Positions 1 to 7,933 of a stretch of 64,000 nt of DNA are shown here, in pieces (positions within the stretch are counted from its first letter, which is position 1; every line of letters begins with the position of its first letter). The notes under the pieces were generated by a model. The model did no database searches, was not told the DNA's origin, and worked only from the letters and a program-made list of their open reading frames with translations. The position numbers and the translations under genes are program-made. This stretch comes from Prevotella melaninogenica. GTDB taxonomy: Bacteria; Bacteroidota; Bacteroidia; Bacteroidales; Bacteroidaceae. The stretch lies in the NCBI RefSeq assembly GCF_003609775.1, contig NZ_AP018049.1:558001-622000 (forward strand), read 5' to 3'.

Positions 1-1
1 T

Positions 2-868
2 GTTGTCGGCATAAAGTATGAGGAAGTTTTGCTGTGGGATACGCCCACGTCCTTAGGAAAGTTTGTTGTCCTTTTACTTGTTCAAATATTCTCCTCAGTT
101 ATGGTGTGGGTCTATGTGGGTGATAAAGGACGTACGCGCTTGTTACTAACTTATGTCTTTGGAATTACGGGGCTTGCCTTACTCTTTTCAGAGTTTGTTA
201 TTCCGTTTGACGTTGTTTGGGTACAGTTGGTTTTATCGGCATGTGTTATTGGCTATTTAGTCTATAATGCTATGAATACTCGCTTTGCCAACTACTTCTA
301 TATAGCATTGTTTGCTTTGGGTTCAATTGCCTTTTTCTATTCAGCAGATTATGTGTTGAATGAAGTCATGCAGCCACACCAGCGAGTGCGTATCAACGTA
401 CTTTTAGGCTTAGATGAGGACTTAGCAGGAGCAGGATATAATGTACATCAGAGTGAGATTGCTATCGGATCGGGTGGTTTGCAGGGCAAAGGTTTTTTGA
501 ATGGTACGCAGACTAAGTTGAAGTTTGTTCCAGAGCAAGATACTGACTTTATCTTCTGTACTGTAGGTGAGGAGGAAGGCTTCCTCGGTTCAGCTTCAGT
601 TCTTGTGCTGTTCCTCTTCCTTATACTCCGACTAATGTATCTTGCCGACCGACAACCTTTCAAGTTTGGACGAGTCTACGGCTATTGTGTCGCTGGAATC
701 TTCTTATTCCACGTCTTTATTAACGTCGGAATGGTATTGGGTCTAACACCAGTTATTGGTATTCCGTTACCTTTCTTCAGTTATGGAGGTTCTTCTCTTT
801 GGGGCTTTACGTTGCTTCTATTTATTTTCCTCCGTATAGATGCTGGGCGTAATCTTATCCGTCAGTAG
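2..868 (+). CDS. rodA: Rod shape-determining protein RodA (SEDS glycosyltransferase), C-terminal part
   Basis: C-terminal roughly 289 residues of a SEDS-family polytopic membrane protein; the frame is open to the left edge, so the gene starts outside the window and the TTG at 29 is not its start. RodA polymerises lipid II into peptidoglycan during side-wall synthesis with a class B PBP. Seen: several hydrophobic spans, the extracellular stretch with IAIGSGGLQGKGFLNGTQ and FVPEQDTDFIFCTVGEE, and the terminal GIPLPFFSYGGSS motif typical of FtsW/RodA/SpoVE. FVPEQDTDF favours RodA over FtsW, whose equivalent usually reads LPEAHTDFIF. A hairpin overlaps the stop codon. Confidence 0.92.
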   Translation, partial: VVGIKYEEVLLWDTPTSLGKFVVLLLVQIFSSVMVWVYVGDKGRTRLLLTYVFGITGLALLFSEFVIPFDVVWVQLVLSACVIGYLVYNAMNTRFANYFYIALFALGSIAFFYSADYVLNEVMQPHQRVRINVLLGLDEDLAGAGYNVHQSEIAIGSGGLQGKGFLNGTQTKLKFVPEQDTDFIFCTVGEEEGFLGSASVLVLFLFLILRLMYLADRQPFKFGRVYGYCVAGIFLFHVFINVGMVLGLTPVIGIPLPFFSYGGSSLWGFTLLLFIFLRIDAGRNLIRQ

Positions 869-883
869 GGGATAGGATTACGC
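847..883 (+). terminator. Hairpin overlapping the rodA stop codon
   Basis: Arms GCGTAATCTTATCC (847-860) and GGATAGGATTACGC (870-883) pair over 14 bp with one G-U, and the TAG stop lies in the loop. The T-tract behind it is weak, so this is a probable rather than certain terminator. Confidence 0.5.
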
Positions 884-1059
884 TTGGATAGTTTTAAGAA
901 AAGGAATACAATTTATCTTTTTGATAGATACTTCTCTTTTTGTTTAGGAGAATAAGTCTATACATCAAAAAGCGTTTTTTATTATAGAGTGGTATAGCTT
1001 TCTACTAATAATAAGTTGGTTTTGTTTGCACTATTTTCTGCACGGTGTTTTGTGCTCCG

Positions 1060-1136
1060 CACCATTGGGGTTAAGCCTCCGCACCACACGTGCTAAGCAT
1101 CAACACCCCTTGTGTTAAGCATTATCACCATTTTAG
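1060..1136. repeat. 22-bp dyad array, CACCANTGGTG family, copy 1
   Basis: Four degenerate units with dyad centres at 1065, 1087, 1109 and 1131, each exactly 22 bp apart. Units read CACCATTGGGG, CACCACACGTG, CACCCCTTGTG and a half unit CACCA. The spacers (GTTAAGCCTCCG-like, CTAAGCAT) resemble those of the other copies. It sits in the 449-bp gap between convergent rodA and gldH, which otherwise holds only the two terminator hairpins. A partial fifth unit may exist around 1043. Confidence 0.85.
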
Positions 1137-1250
1137 AATATGGGAAGTTGAGCAACTTATTATCATGAGATGAAGGAGAGTACGATACTAATACTTGCTA
1201 AATATGATATTATAGCTTAGACTGGTGCTACTTAGGCTTATTCCTGTATA

Positions 1251-1298
1251 GAAAATGGCTACTTCATGACTCTAATGTATGGAGGATGAAGCAGCCTT
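1251..1298 (-). terminator. Terminator of the gldH operon
   Basis: On the minus strand GGCTGCTTCAT (1286-1296) pairs with ATGAAGTAGCC (1257-1267), one G-U, followed by ATTTTC. It lies about 20 bp past the gldH stop. Confidence 0.6.
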
Positions 1299-1317
1299 TA
1301 TAGTTTGTCTCTAATGT

Positions 1318-1812
1318 TTACTTCTTGAGAAGTCTAATACCTACATCGCTGATACCAGGAAGTGACTCACGGTTCATGATATGATGTATCGTGACGTGCA
1401 TGGAGTCATTTCGGTTGAGGCGGAAGGAGGTAATTGCTTGGCGTATCTCGGTACTTGTGATACCTTTCTGTCCTGCTAATATTCCCTTGTCGTTAACAAT
1501 CTCACAATTAATGGTATCATTGTAAGTCTTTTCACGCTTCTTACGTTGTCTGTAGTAGATTACTGTCCGCTCAATAATCATACTTATATTGCGGTATGGA
1601 TAGGTCTGTGCAGCACGTAAGCAGAGGTCTAACTGATATTTGCCCTCCCATTGTCGTGGAATATCAAAAGTAAGCGTATCTTTGCGTGACCAGCCTTGTA
1701 GTGACACACTTTTATATCGGTTGTATGTGCGTGGATCACTGCATGAAGCAACACCCATGGTGATAACCATGAGTGCTATGATATATAATAAGGTGGAAAC
1801 CTTATGTTTCAT
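1318..1812 (-). CDS. gldH: Gliding motility lipoprotein GldH
   Basis: 164-residue lipoprotein; signal peptide with lipobox GVAS-C, mature Cys at residue 24. The conserved pattern of the GldH family is recognisable (SLQGWSRKDTLTFDIP near residue 38, YPYRNISMIIE near 72, and the C-terminal ISDVGIRLLKK). GldH is part of the gliding/envelope set of Bacteroidota and stays conserved in non-gliding oral genera such as Prevotella; its molecular role is unsettled. The start ATG overlaps the stop of the upstream PSP1-domain gene by 4 bp (ATGA), so the two are translationally coupled. Confidence 0.88.
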   Translation of the reverse strand: MKHKVSTLLYIIALMVITMGVASCSDPRTYNRYKSVSLQGWSRKDTLTFDIPRQWEGKYQLDLCLRAAQTYPYRNISMIIERTVIYYRQRKKREKTYNDTINCEIVNDKGILAGQKGITSTEIRQAITSFRLNRNDSMHVTIHHIMNRESLPGISDVGIRLLKK

Positions 1813-3161
1813 TCTTGCGTTCTTTCCGTTTGCTGAGGCTGTCTGCCTTCATTTCTATTGTTTTGTGAAGTACCTTCATTCTGCTGATATGCAGGACGAG
1901 GACCGTTATAAGGACGGCGATTACCATTCTGTGGACGACGGTTATCGTTTTGTGAACGTCTGTTGTCGTTTTGCTGACGGTAGTTGTCCTGTCCATCACG
2001 CTGATTACGACGGTTGTCGCGTTGTGGTCTACCACCTTGCTGTCCGTTGTTGTTGCGTGGTTGGTTGTTCTTTTTGCGCTTCTTAGCCTTATCAAATCGA
2101 CTGAGGTCAGCACCAGCAAGGAGGTCAACAGGCTTCTTGGCTGGTTTTGCCTTACCATCTTCAAGGAGTGAAAGTGGCTTCTCACCACGTCGGTTCAGTT
2201 CGATAATTTCCTTTGCACGCTCAGCACTGATTGTCTCGAGATTGGCTGCAAGGTTCTTATCGGTAGAGTAGGTGCATTGACCATTAAGAATATCCGTCTT
2301 GAAGAGGTGGTATTCACCATCCATTGTCTCCAAGACAACCTCCCTACTTGGAAGTTTTCTGCCAGCCTCCATATAGTCATCAACCTCATAGTTCAGACAA
2401 CACTTCAGTTTAGCACACATACCAGCCAGTTTGGTTGGGTTGAGTGAGATGTCTTGAATACGGGCAGCTGTGGTCGAAACACTGGAGAAATTCTTCATCC
2501 ATGTAGCACAACAAAGTTCACGACCACATGGACCTGTACCACCAATACGTCCTGCTTCCTGTCGTGCACCAATCTGTTTCATTTCGATTCGTACGTGGAA
2601 GGCTGCAGCAAGGTCCTTAATAAGCTGACGGAAGTCGACACGTTCGTCGGCAATATAGTAGAATATAGCTTTGTTTCCATCGCCCTGATACTCTACGTCA
2701 CCAATCTTCATCTTCAGACCTAAGCCTTTTGCAATCTGTCGACTTTCAATCATTGTTGCGTGTTCACGTGCTTTTGCTTCGTGATATTTCTGCATATCAA
2801 CTTCTTTGGCAAGACGATAGACACGCTTGATATCGTCTGGTGACTTTACGCTTGACGACTTCTTAATTTGTAATTTAACGAGACGTCCAGTCAGCGTAAC
2901 AACTCCAATGTCATGTCCTGGGTTAGCCTCAACTGCCACAATATCACCTTTCTTCAAGTCAAGGTCATTGACATTGTGATAGTATCCCTTACGTGTATTC
3001 TTGAATTGAACCTCAACAAGGTCAGTTGTTTGATTGTTTCCAGGCACGTCAGCTAACCAGTCGAATGTGTTCAACTGGTTGTTTTGTCTGCCACAACCTT
3101 TATGGCATAAGCCTCGGTCACAACCATGCCAGACCTTGAATTTCATATCTTTGTAATCCAT
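1809..3161 (-). CDS. PSP1 domain protein (RicT/YaaT-like) with basic Q/N/R-rich tail
   Basis: 450 residues. The N-terminal about 300 residues match the PSP1 family (RicT/YaaT of Firmicutes): Cys-containing start CDRGLCHKGCG, then NTRKGYYHNVNDLDLKKGDIVAVEA, KAIFYYIADERVDFR, RIEMKQIGARQEAGRIGGTG and CGRELCCATWM. In Firmicutes RicT belongs to the Y-complex that binds a [4Fe-4S] cluster and guides RNase Y-dependent mRNA maturation; the role in Bacteroidota is not established. Residues from about 365 are low complexity (repeats of QNDNRR, PQNGNRRP), strongly basic and likely RNA-binding or phase-separating (inference). It is followed by gldH with a 4-bp overlap and lies downstream of holB after 165 bp. 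Confidence 0.82.
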   Translation of the reverse strand: MDYKDMKFKVWHGCDRGLCHKGCGRQNNQLNTFDWLADVPGNNQTTDLVEVQFKNTRKGYYHNVNDLDLKKGDIVAVEANPGHDIGVVTLTGRLVKLQIKKSSSVKSPDDIKRVYRLAKEVDMQKYHEAKAREHATMIESRQIAKGLGLKMKIGDVEYQGDGNKAIFYYIADERVDFRQLIKDLAAAFHVRIEMKQIGARQEAGRIGGTGPCGRELCCATWMKNFSSVSTTAARIQDISLNPTKLAGMCAKLKCCLNYEVDDYMEAGRKLPSREVVLETMDGEYHLFKTDILNGQCTYSTDKNLAANLETISAERAKEIIELNRRGEKPLSLLEDGKAKPAKKPVDLLAGADLSRFDKAKKRKKNNQPRNNNGQQGGRPQRDNRRNQRDGQDNYRQQNDNRRSQNDNRRPQNGNRRPYNGPRPAYQQNEGTSQNNRNEGRQPQQTERTQE

Positions 3162-3284
3162 TGATTATTTTCTATTTGTTTTTATATATATTGGAAGCCT
3201 CCATGCTTCTCTTTGATAGAGGAGTTTGGAAGGCTGTGATAAGCAATTATAAATTATATTGTACAGGTTTCAAGCATATAAGTT

Positions 3285-3332
3285 GTCAACTTATCCACCT
3301 GTTTACTCGTCCACTTGTCTACCTGTCTACTT
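3285..3332. repeat. Six tandem octamers overlapping the holB stop codon
   Basis: Six adjacent 8-bp units: GTCAACTT, ATCCACCT, GTTTACTC, GTCCACTT, GTCTACCT, GTCTACTT; consensus GTCYACYT (ARGTRGAC on the coding strand of holB). The holB TAG stop (3327-3329) lies in the last unit. Confidence 0.8.
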
Positions 3333-4466
3333 CTTCAAAAGTAGTACAATGAGCTTCAATGCCATGTCGTAGAAGACAATCTTGGCATTTGCATTCTGCC
3401 CAATATCACGATTGGCACGCTGGAAGAGTTCGTTGATTTCAATGACGTTTGCCTCGTTGATGAATCGTGCAAAGTTCTTTGCGAAGTTCTCCTCTTCCAA
3501 AGTCATGTAGTTGAGTTCGGGATTTTGGAAGTTAAACATAAAGTTCTCGCGCACCTGCTGTTGGAAGTAAGTAAGCATACGACGCTCTTTTTCACGTCCA
3601 TATCCAGCAACAACCTCGCTCCAACGCTTGAGATCTTTTACGTTACGGAGGTAACACAGACGCATAAGCATTTGGAACATGTTATGGAACTCACGGTTTT
3701 CATTGCCTGAGTCTAACGATTCCAATGCTTTCAACCAACTACCATTTGCGATACGAGCAATGCGGTGTGCCGCATCAGTATCAATCCCCCTTTTGTTGAT
3801 GAGTGCTTGTTTAATCGCCTCATCGTTGATGCGTTTCACATCAATACGCTGTGTACGGCTAATGATGGTTTCGAGAAGTTTCTCTGGTTCCTCGCATACC
3901 ATGAGGAAGATAGTACCCTGTGGTGGCTCCTCTAATAGCTTTAACAACTTGTTGGCAGAGGTGAGATTCATTCGTTCTGGCAGCCAGATGATAGACACCT
4001 TATAGCCTCCCTGACTTGATTTCAAAGCCAAAACGCGTGACAACTCGTCGCTTTCTGCACCAGTAATGATAGCCTGCTGCGTGGTAGCTCCCATCTGGTT
4101 CATCCATTGGTTCATGGTGAAGTAAGCCCCTTGCATGATAAGTCCGTGCCATTCCTTTGCAAAGTCTGTGCTTACAGGTTGGTGGTCACTACTCATACTT
4201 GGTAGCTTGATGGTCGGATAAGAGAAGTGAAGGTCGGGATGTTCCCAGTTTCGAAGCATGGCACGAGCATTTGATACGCTTGGCGATGTTGCTTCCTCAG
4301 CTTCATCACCAGCAAGTAAATAGCTGGCAAAAGCCATTGCAAGCGCCATCTTACCCGTTCCATGAGGTCCGCAGAAGAGCAAAGCATGAGGCAGACGGTC
4401 TTCTTTAACCATCTGAATAAGCCGTTCCTTCACTGCTTCTTGTCCTATAACTTCTGAAAAGTTCAT
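3327..4466 (-). CDS. holB: DNA polymerase III delta-prime subunit (clamp loader ATPase)
   Basis: 379 residues, AAA+ clamp-loader fold: Walker A GPHGTGKMALA near residue 34, then KVSIIWLPERMNLTSANKLLKLLEEPP (the Walker B/sensor region of delta-prime, in which the Walker B acid is replaced, as is common for this non-hydrolysing subunit) and the SRT sensor/arginine-finger motif ISRTQRID. The clamp loader opens the beta clamp at replication forks. The C-terminal third is Bacteroidota-type and lacks recognisable motifs. The stop codon lies in a tandem octamer repeat. metF starts about 20 bp upstream on the same strand, so the two are probably co-transcribed. Confidence 0.93.
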   Translation of the reverse strand: MNFSEVIGQEAVKERLIQMVKEDRLPHALLFCGPHGTGKMALAMAFASYLLAGDEAEEATSPSVSNARAMLRNWEHPDLHFSYPTIKLPSMSSDHQPVSTDFAKEWHGLIMQGAYFTMNQWMNQMGATTQQAIITGAESDELSRVLALKSSQGGYKVSIIWLPERMNLTSANKLLKLLEEPPQGTIFLMVCEEPEKLLETIISRTQRIDVKRINDEAIKQALINKRGIDTDAAHRIARIANGSWLKALESLDSGNENREFHNMFQMLMRLCYLRNVKDLKRWSEVVAGYGREKERRMLTYFQQQVRENFMFNFQNPELNYMTLEEENFAKNFARFINEANVIEINELFQRANRDIGQNANAKIVFYDMALKLIVLLLKK

Positions 4467-4487
4467 CTTCTCTTGTTTTCTTTTTTA

Positions 4488-5486
4488 TTAGCTGTTCTTT
4501 TGCAGAAGACCAGACTCTTCTAATCGCTTCATCACCTCGTGTACACTGCTTACAGCTGAAACAGTGTAGAAGTGTACGTTATTGAAACCATGTACATAGA
4601 GGTCTTTCACCTGTTTAACAGCCCATTCGATACCTAATAGGCGTGCTTCTTCATCCGAATTACATTTTAGTGCCAATCCTGCAAGCTCTTCTGGGATGTC
4701 ACAATGGAATGTCTTTGGAACGACGTTCAACTGAGATAACTTTGCGAAAGGCTTTATACCCGGTATGATAGGAATGGTAACGCCAATCTTTCGAGCCTGA
4801 TCAACGAAGTTATAAAACTTCTCATTGTCGTAGAAAAGCTGTGTAACAGCAAATGTTGCACCCAAATCCTGCTTCATTTTGAGGTAACGTAAGTCTTGTT
4901 CAAGGTTAGGTGCCTCCTCATGTTTCTCAGGATAGCACGCCACACCATATACGAAAGGCTTACCAGGGTGCTTCATTGTAGACCCATCAGTGAATACACC
5001 TTCGTTGAAACTGTTTACCTGTTCAATCAGTTCTGTTGTATGACTATGTCCGCCCTTTGTCGGTTTGAACATACGATCTTCACGTGCTTTATCGCCACGC
5101 AGAAGCATCAGATTTTCTATACCAAGGAACTGCAAATCGAGCAATTCGTACTCAATATCTTCTTTCGTTGCACCTGAACATATTACATGAGGGATGACAG
5201 GGATGCCGTAGGTCTGCTGAATTGCAGCAGCAATGGCTATTGTTCCTGGGCGACGACGTATGCTCTGGCGTTCCAGTAGACCATCTTCGCGCTCGTGATA
5301 GACGAACTCACTGTGGTGAGTGGTGATATTTATGAAGCTCGGATTAAACTCCTTGAGCTGATCAATATTGCGGAAAAGAGACGCTGTTCCATTACCTTTC
5401 AAAGGGGGAAGAACCTCAAACGAAAAATGTTTCTCGCCAGTCTCATCGTTCAGCAGTTGCTTTATATCTGTTATGTTGTTGCTCAT
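4488..5486 (-). CDS. metF: Methylenetetrahydrofolate reductase
   Basis: 332 residues, flavoprotein TIM barrel that reduces 5,10-methylene-THF to 5-methyl-THF for methionine synthesis. Motifs: HFSFEVLPPLKG at residue 20 with the catalytic Glu, NITTHHSEF, PHVICSGATKEDIEYELLDL, LLRGDKA, and the FAVTQLFYDNEKF and PIIPGIKPF blocks. It follows its own promoter, whose -7 box ends only 7 nt before the ATG, suggesting an almost leaderless message. It probably leads the leftward unit metF-holB-PSP1-gldH. Confidence 0.95.
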   Translation of the reverse strand: MSNNITDIKQLLNDETGEKHFSFEVLPPLKGNGTASLFRNIDQLKEFNPSFINITTHHSEFVYHEREDGLLERQSIRRRPGTIAIAAAIQQTYGIPVIPHVICSGATKEDIEYELLDLQFLGIENLMLLRGDKAREDRMFKPTKGGHSHTTELIEQVNSFNEGVFTDGSTMKHPGKPFVYGVACYPEKHEEAPNLEQDLRYLKMKQDLGATFAVTQLFYDNEKFYNFVDQARKIGVTIPIIPGIKPFAKLSQLNVVPKTFHCDIPEELAGLALKCNSDEEARLLGIEWAVKQVKDLYVHGFNNVHFYTVSAVSSVHEVMKRLEESGLLQKNS

Positions 5487-5493
5487 TTGGCTA

Positions 5494-5501
5494 CAAAGTT
5501 A
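5494..5501 (-). promoter_or_regulatory. metF -7 promoter box
   Basis: TAACTTTG on the minus strand matches the Bacteroidota sigma-ABfr consensus TAnnTTTG. With initiation 3-4 nt beyond the box the leader would be about 4 nt. Confidence 0.7.
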
Positions 5502-5575
5502 GTAAATAAATGTGAGAAAAGGGGTAGGTTTGGACAAGTAAAACGGTAAAAGAATAAAAAGTAAAAGTGTTTTTA

Positions 5576-5593
5576 TTCGGTTCTTCCGTTAAA
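5576..5593. promoter_or_regulatory. Putative operator, copy A of an 18-bp direct repeat
   Basis: TTCGGTTCTTCCGTTAAA, identical to 6111-6128. The core CGG-N5-CCG is dyad symmetric, as expected for a protein-binding site. It sits about 90 bp upstream of metF. Confidence 0.45.
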
Positions 5594-5788
5594 TGTGTAG
5601 ATTGTTAATAGAATGAGACTAATCCACATACATGGTATGGTTAGCCCCCAATTAAATGGTTATATAAAGTAGAATAAATAACATGATAAATGTAATTGGG
5701 TGCGATGACTATTTGTCTTCTACAAACAACTTATTCCTTTGTTACTTGAACTTTGTAAATTATTTTCGTCCAGCTCAAAACCAATACA

Positions 5789-5890
5789 TGCTCTTTTGGC
5801 TTTTAAAAGACGCCCAATTGACTTGCAATAGGTGCTCTTTTGAACTCTAACTAACGCCCTTTTGAAGTCCAATTAAGCACCTTTTACTCT
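5789..5890. repeat. 22-bp array, CTTTTGAAGTC family, copy 1
   Basis: Five units whose four-base TTTT (or AATT) core starts at 5794, 5816, 5838, 5860 and 5882, exactly 22 bp apart. The best units share CTTTTGAAGTC followed by an AATTAAGC-type half. A second copy lies at 45183-45282. It occupies part of the 813-bp metF/mannanase gap; the rest of that gap holds the two 18-bp operator-like repeats, a promoter, and two small hairpins (6144-6161 and 6241-6255). Confidence 0.85.
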
Positions 5891-5943
5891 GCTACTTTGT
5901 AACTAATTGATTTCCTTGTGGTTATAAACCTACTTCTTGTATG

Positions 5944-5951
5944 TACTTTTG
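5944..5951 (+). promoter_or_regulatory. Possible mannanase promoter (-7 box)
   Basis: TACTTTTG matches TAnnTTTG; TTG at 5916 is a poorly spaced -33 candidate. It implies a leader of about 345 nt before the ATG at 6300, long enough for leader-based control. Confidence 0.45.
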
Positions 5952-6110
5952 CCGTTATTTATAGAGTTTTTATTTGAAAATATGTAATGATTTTTCAATC
6001 CTTTGCCTGCGATTTTTTGAAGTCTTAAAGTGAAAAGTTTTTCAATGAGAGAGGATGTTAATAAGATAGGTAGTTGACAGTCTTAGCCTTGTTTTTGTTT
6101 AATGAGTAAC

Positions 6111-6128
6111 TTCGGTTCTTCCGTTAAA
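6111..6128. promoter_or_regulatory. Putative operator, copy B of the 18-bp direct repeat
   Basis: TTCGGTTCTTCCGTTAAA, the same 18 bp and orientation as 5576-5593, in the leader of the mannanase gene. Followed at 6144-6161 by the hairpin TCCGC-N8-GCGGA. Confidence 0.45.
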
Positions 6129-6299
6129 GCAATACGAAAAGTGTCCGCGCATTTATGCGGAAAAATCATTTATTCTTCTAAAAGTAGTAATGTGTGTAAG
6201 GGAAAAACTTGCTTTAGGTGTATTAATAAGTAGATGCATCTTCCCTGAAAGGGAAACAATGCTCGTAAAGTTGGTAATATTTCGACTTACTACTAATAT

Positions 6300-7577
6300 A
6301 TGAAAAGAATTTTTATGGCAATTATTGCCTTGACAATGGCTGTAAATATGATGGCCGGTGACTTTGTGAAAGTAAAGAACGGACGCTTTGTTCGTGGTGG
6401 AAAACCCTACTATTACGTGGGAGCAAACTTCTGGTATGGACCTATACTTGGTTCTGAAGGACCAGGTGGAAACCGTGCGCGCCTTCGTCGAGAACTCGAT
6501 GAGATGCAACGTTTGGGTATTGATAACCTTCGCATCTTGGTTGGTGCAGATGGTTTGCCCGGTGTTGAGGATAAGATAGAACCTGTTTTACAACCTCGTC
6601 CGGGTGTCTATAACGATTCTATTCTTGCAGGATTAGACTATCTTTTAACTGAGATGAGTAAGCGAAAGATGGTTGCTGTACTCTATCTCACCAACTCTTG
6701 GGAATGGAGTGGTGGCTATGGTGCCTATTTGGAGTGGGCTGATGAAGGTCCAGCTTTGATACCACGTAGAGATGGTTATGGTGCTTACACAAAGTTTGCC
6801 AGCAAGTTTGCAGCTAATCAAAAGGCACATTTAATGTTCTATGAACATATACGTTTCATTCTTAGTCGTACCAATCGATATTCTGGTGTGAAGTATGTTG
6901 ACGACCCAACTATCATGTCTTGGCAGATTTGTAATGAGCCTCGCGCTTTCTCAAAAGAAGCTTTGCCAGAGTTTGAGAAGTGGCTTTCAGAAGCTACTGC
7001 TATCGTGCGCAGCCTTGATCAGAATCATCTTATCAGCCTTGGAAGCGAAGGAGCCTTCGGCTGTGAGCGTGATTATAGCAGCTTTGAACGCATCTGTGCT
7101 GACAAGAATGTGGACTACTGTAATATTCACATTTGGCCATACAACTGGCAGTGGGCAAGAAAGACGCATCTAAAGGAGGACCTCAAGGCAAGTTTTAAGC
7201 ATACTCAAGATTATATCGATAGTCATCTTGAAATCTGCAAGCGTATTAATAAGCCGCTTGTACTTGAAGAGTTCGGTTATCCTCGTGATGGTTTCTCGTT
7301 CTCGTTGAAGAGTACAACAAAGGCGCGCGATGCTTATTACAAGTATGTTATGGATGCTGTGGCACAGAATGCAATGAATGGTGGACTTCTTGTTGGTTGT
7401 AACTTCTGGGGTTGGGGTGGTTACGGAAAGCCTCGTCATGAGCGTTGGCAGGCAGGAGATGACTTTACCTGCGACCCAGCGCATGAGCCACAAGGATTCT
7501 ACAGTGTGTATGCAACAGACAAATCAACATTGAAGATTATTCAGAAGCAGACAAAACGAATGTCTGAGATTAAGTAA
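6300..7577 (+). CDS. Secreted glycoside hydrolase family 5 beta-mannanase (GH5_7-like)
   Basis: 425 residues with an N-terminal signal peptide (to about residue 20, cut near MMAG). The (beta/alpha)8 GH5 hallmarks are clear: FVRGGKPYYYVGANFWYG at the start, LRELDEM-type helix and GIDNLRILVGA, the acid/base Glu213 in NEPRAF, and the nucleophile Glu324 in LEEFGYPRDG; Trp-rich GCNFWGWGGYG near the end. The overall pattern resembles subfamily 7 endo-1,4-beta-mannanases. The likely role is cutting mannan or glucomannan in the periplasm or outside. No carbohydrate-binding module. Mannose-6-phosphate isomerase follows 356 bp later under its own promoter, consistent with mannose use. Confidence 0.85.
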   Translation: MKRIFMAIIALTMAVNMMAGDFVKVKNGRFVRGGKPYYYVGANFWYGPILGSEGPGGNRARLRRELDEMQRLGIDNLRILVGADGLPGVEDKIEPVLQPRPGVYNDSILAGLDYLLTEMSKRKMVAVLYLTNSWEWSGGYGAYLEWADEGPALIPRRDGYGAYTKFASKFAANQKAHLMFYEHIRFILSRTNRYSGVKYVDDPTIMSWQICNEPRAFSKEALPEFEKWLSEATAIVRSLDQNHLISLGSEGAFGCERDYSSFERICADKNVDYCNIHIWPYNWQWARKTHLKEDLKASFKHTQDYIDSHLEICKRINKPLVLEEFGYPRDGFSFSLKSTTKARDAYYKYVMDAVAQNAMNGGLLVGCNFWGWGGYGKPRHERWQAGDDFTCDPAHEPQGFYSVYATDKSTLKIIQKQTKRMSEIK

Positions 7578-7594
7578 AATGATATCTTAAAGCT

Positions 7595-7670
7595 GTTGTT
7601 TGAGCTTTGTAAAGTATAGGTTTCATAATTCTAAACCTATCCTTTACTGATCTCAAACAACATTTTTTTT
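7595..7670 (+). terminator. Strong terminator of the mannanase gene
   Basis: Long nested hairpin: GTTGTTTGAG (7595-7604) with CTCAAACAAC (7652-7661), inner GTAAAG/CTTTAC and ATAGGTTT/AAACCTAT stems, then an eight-T run. Confidence 0.85.
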
Positions 7671-7857
7671 ATGATAGAAACTCTGATGTTCAAGTTGATG
7701 GATATATTTGTTGTTATCTATTAGCTGGAATGTTGTTAAAGGAAAGTTGAAGGGCAACATCTTAATGGGATAATATTATTCTTTTTTCCCATTCTTTTAA
7801 TGAGGGATTAAAGAATGGCTTTCTATCAGTTTTCTTGGTAATCTACTGATTAAAGTG

Positions 7858-7865
7858 TAACTTTG
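7858..7865 (+). promoter_or_regulatory. manA promoter
   Basis: TAACTTTG -7 box with TTGG at 7835-7838 as -33 element, 19 bp apart. The box ends 8 nt before an ATG at 7874 and 68 nt before the ATG at 7934. Confidence 0.75.
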
Positions 7866-7933
7866 CAGTACAAATGAGACCACAGGTTGGTTTCAGTATT
7901 AGGAAGTTTGAAACATCAAAAAAAGCAATAAAA

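Noticed and set aside
1060..1136. CRISPR-like array
   Set aside because: The spacers between units are only 11 bp and similar to each other, the units are dyads, and no cas genes are in the window.
1640..2086. 148-residue plus-strand ORF
   Set aside because: It is antisense to the low-complexity tail of the PSP1 gene and to gldH; Cys/His-rich translation is an artefact of the repeats.
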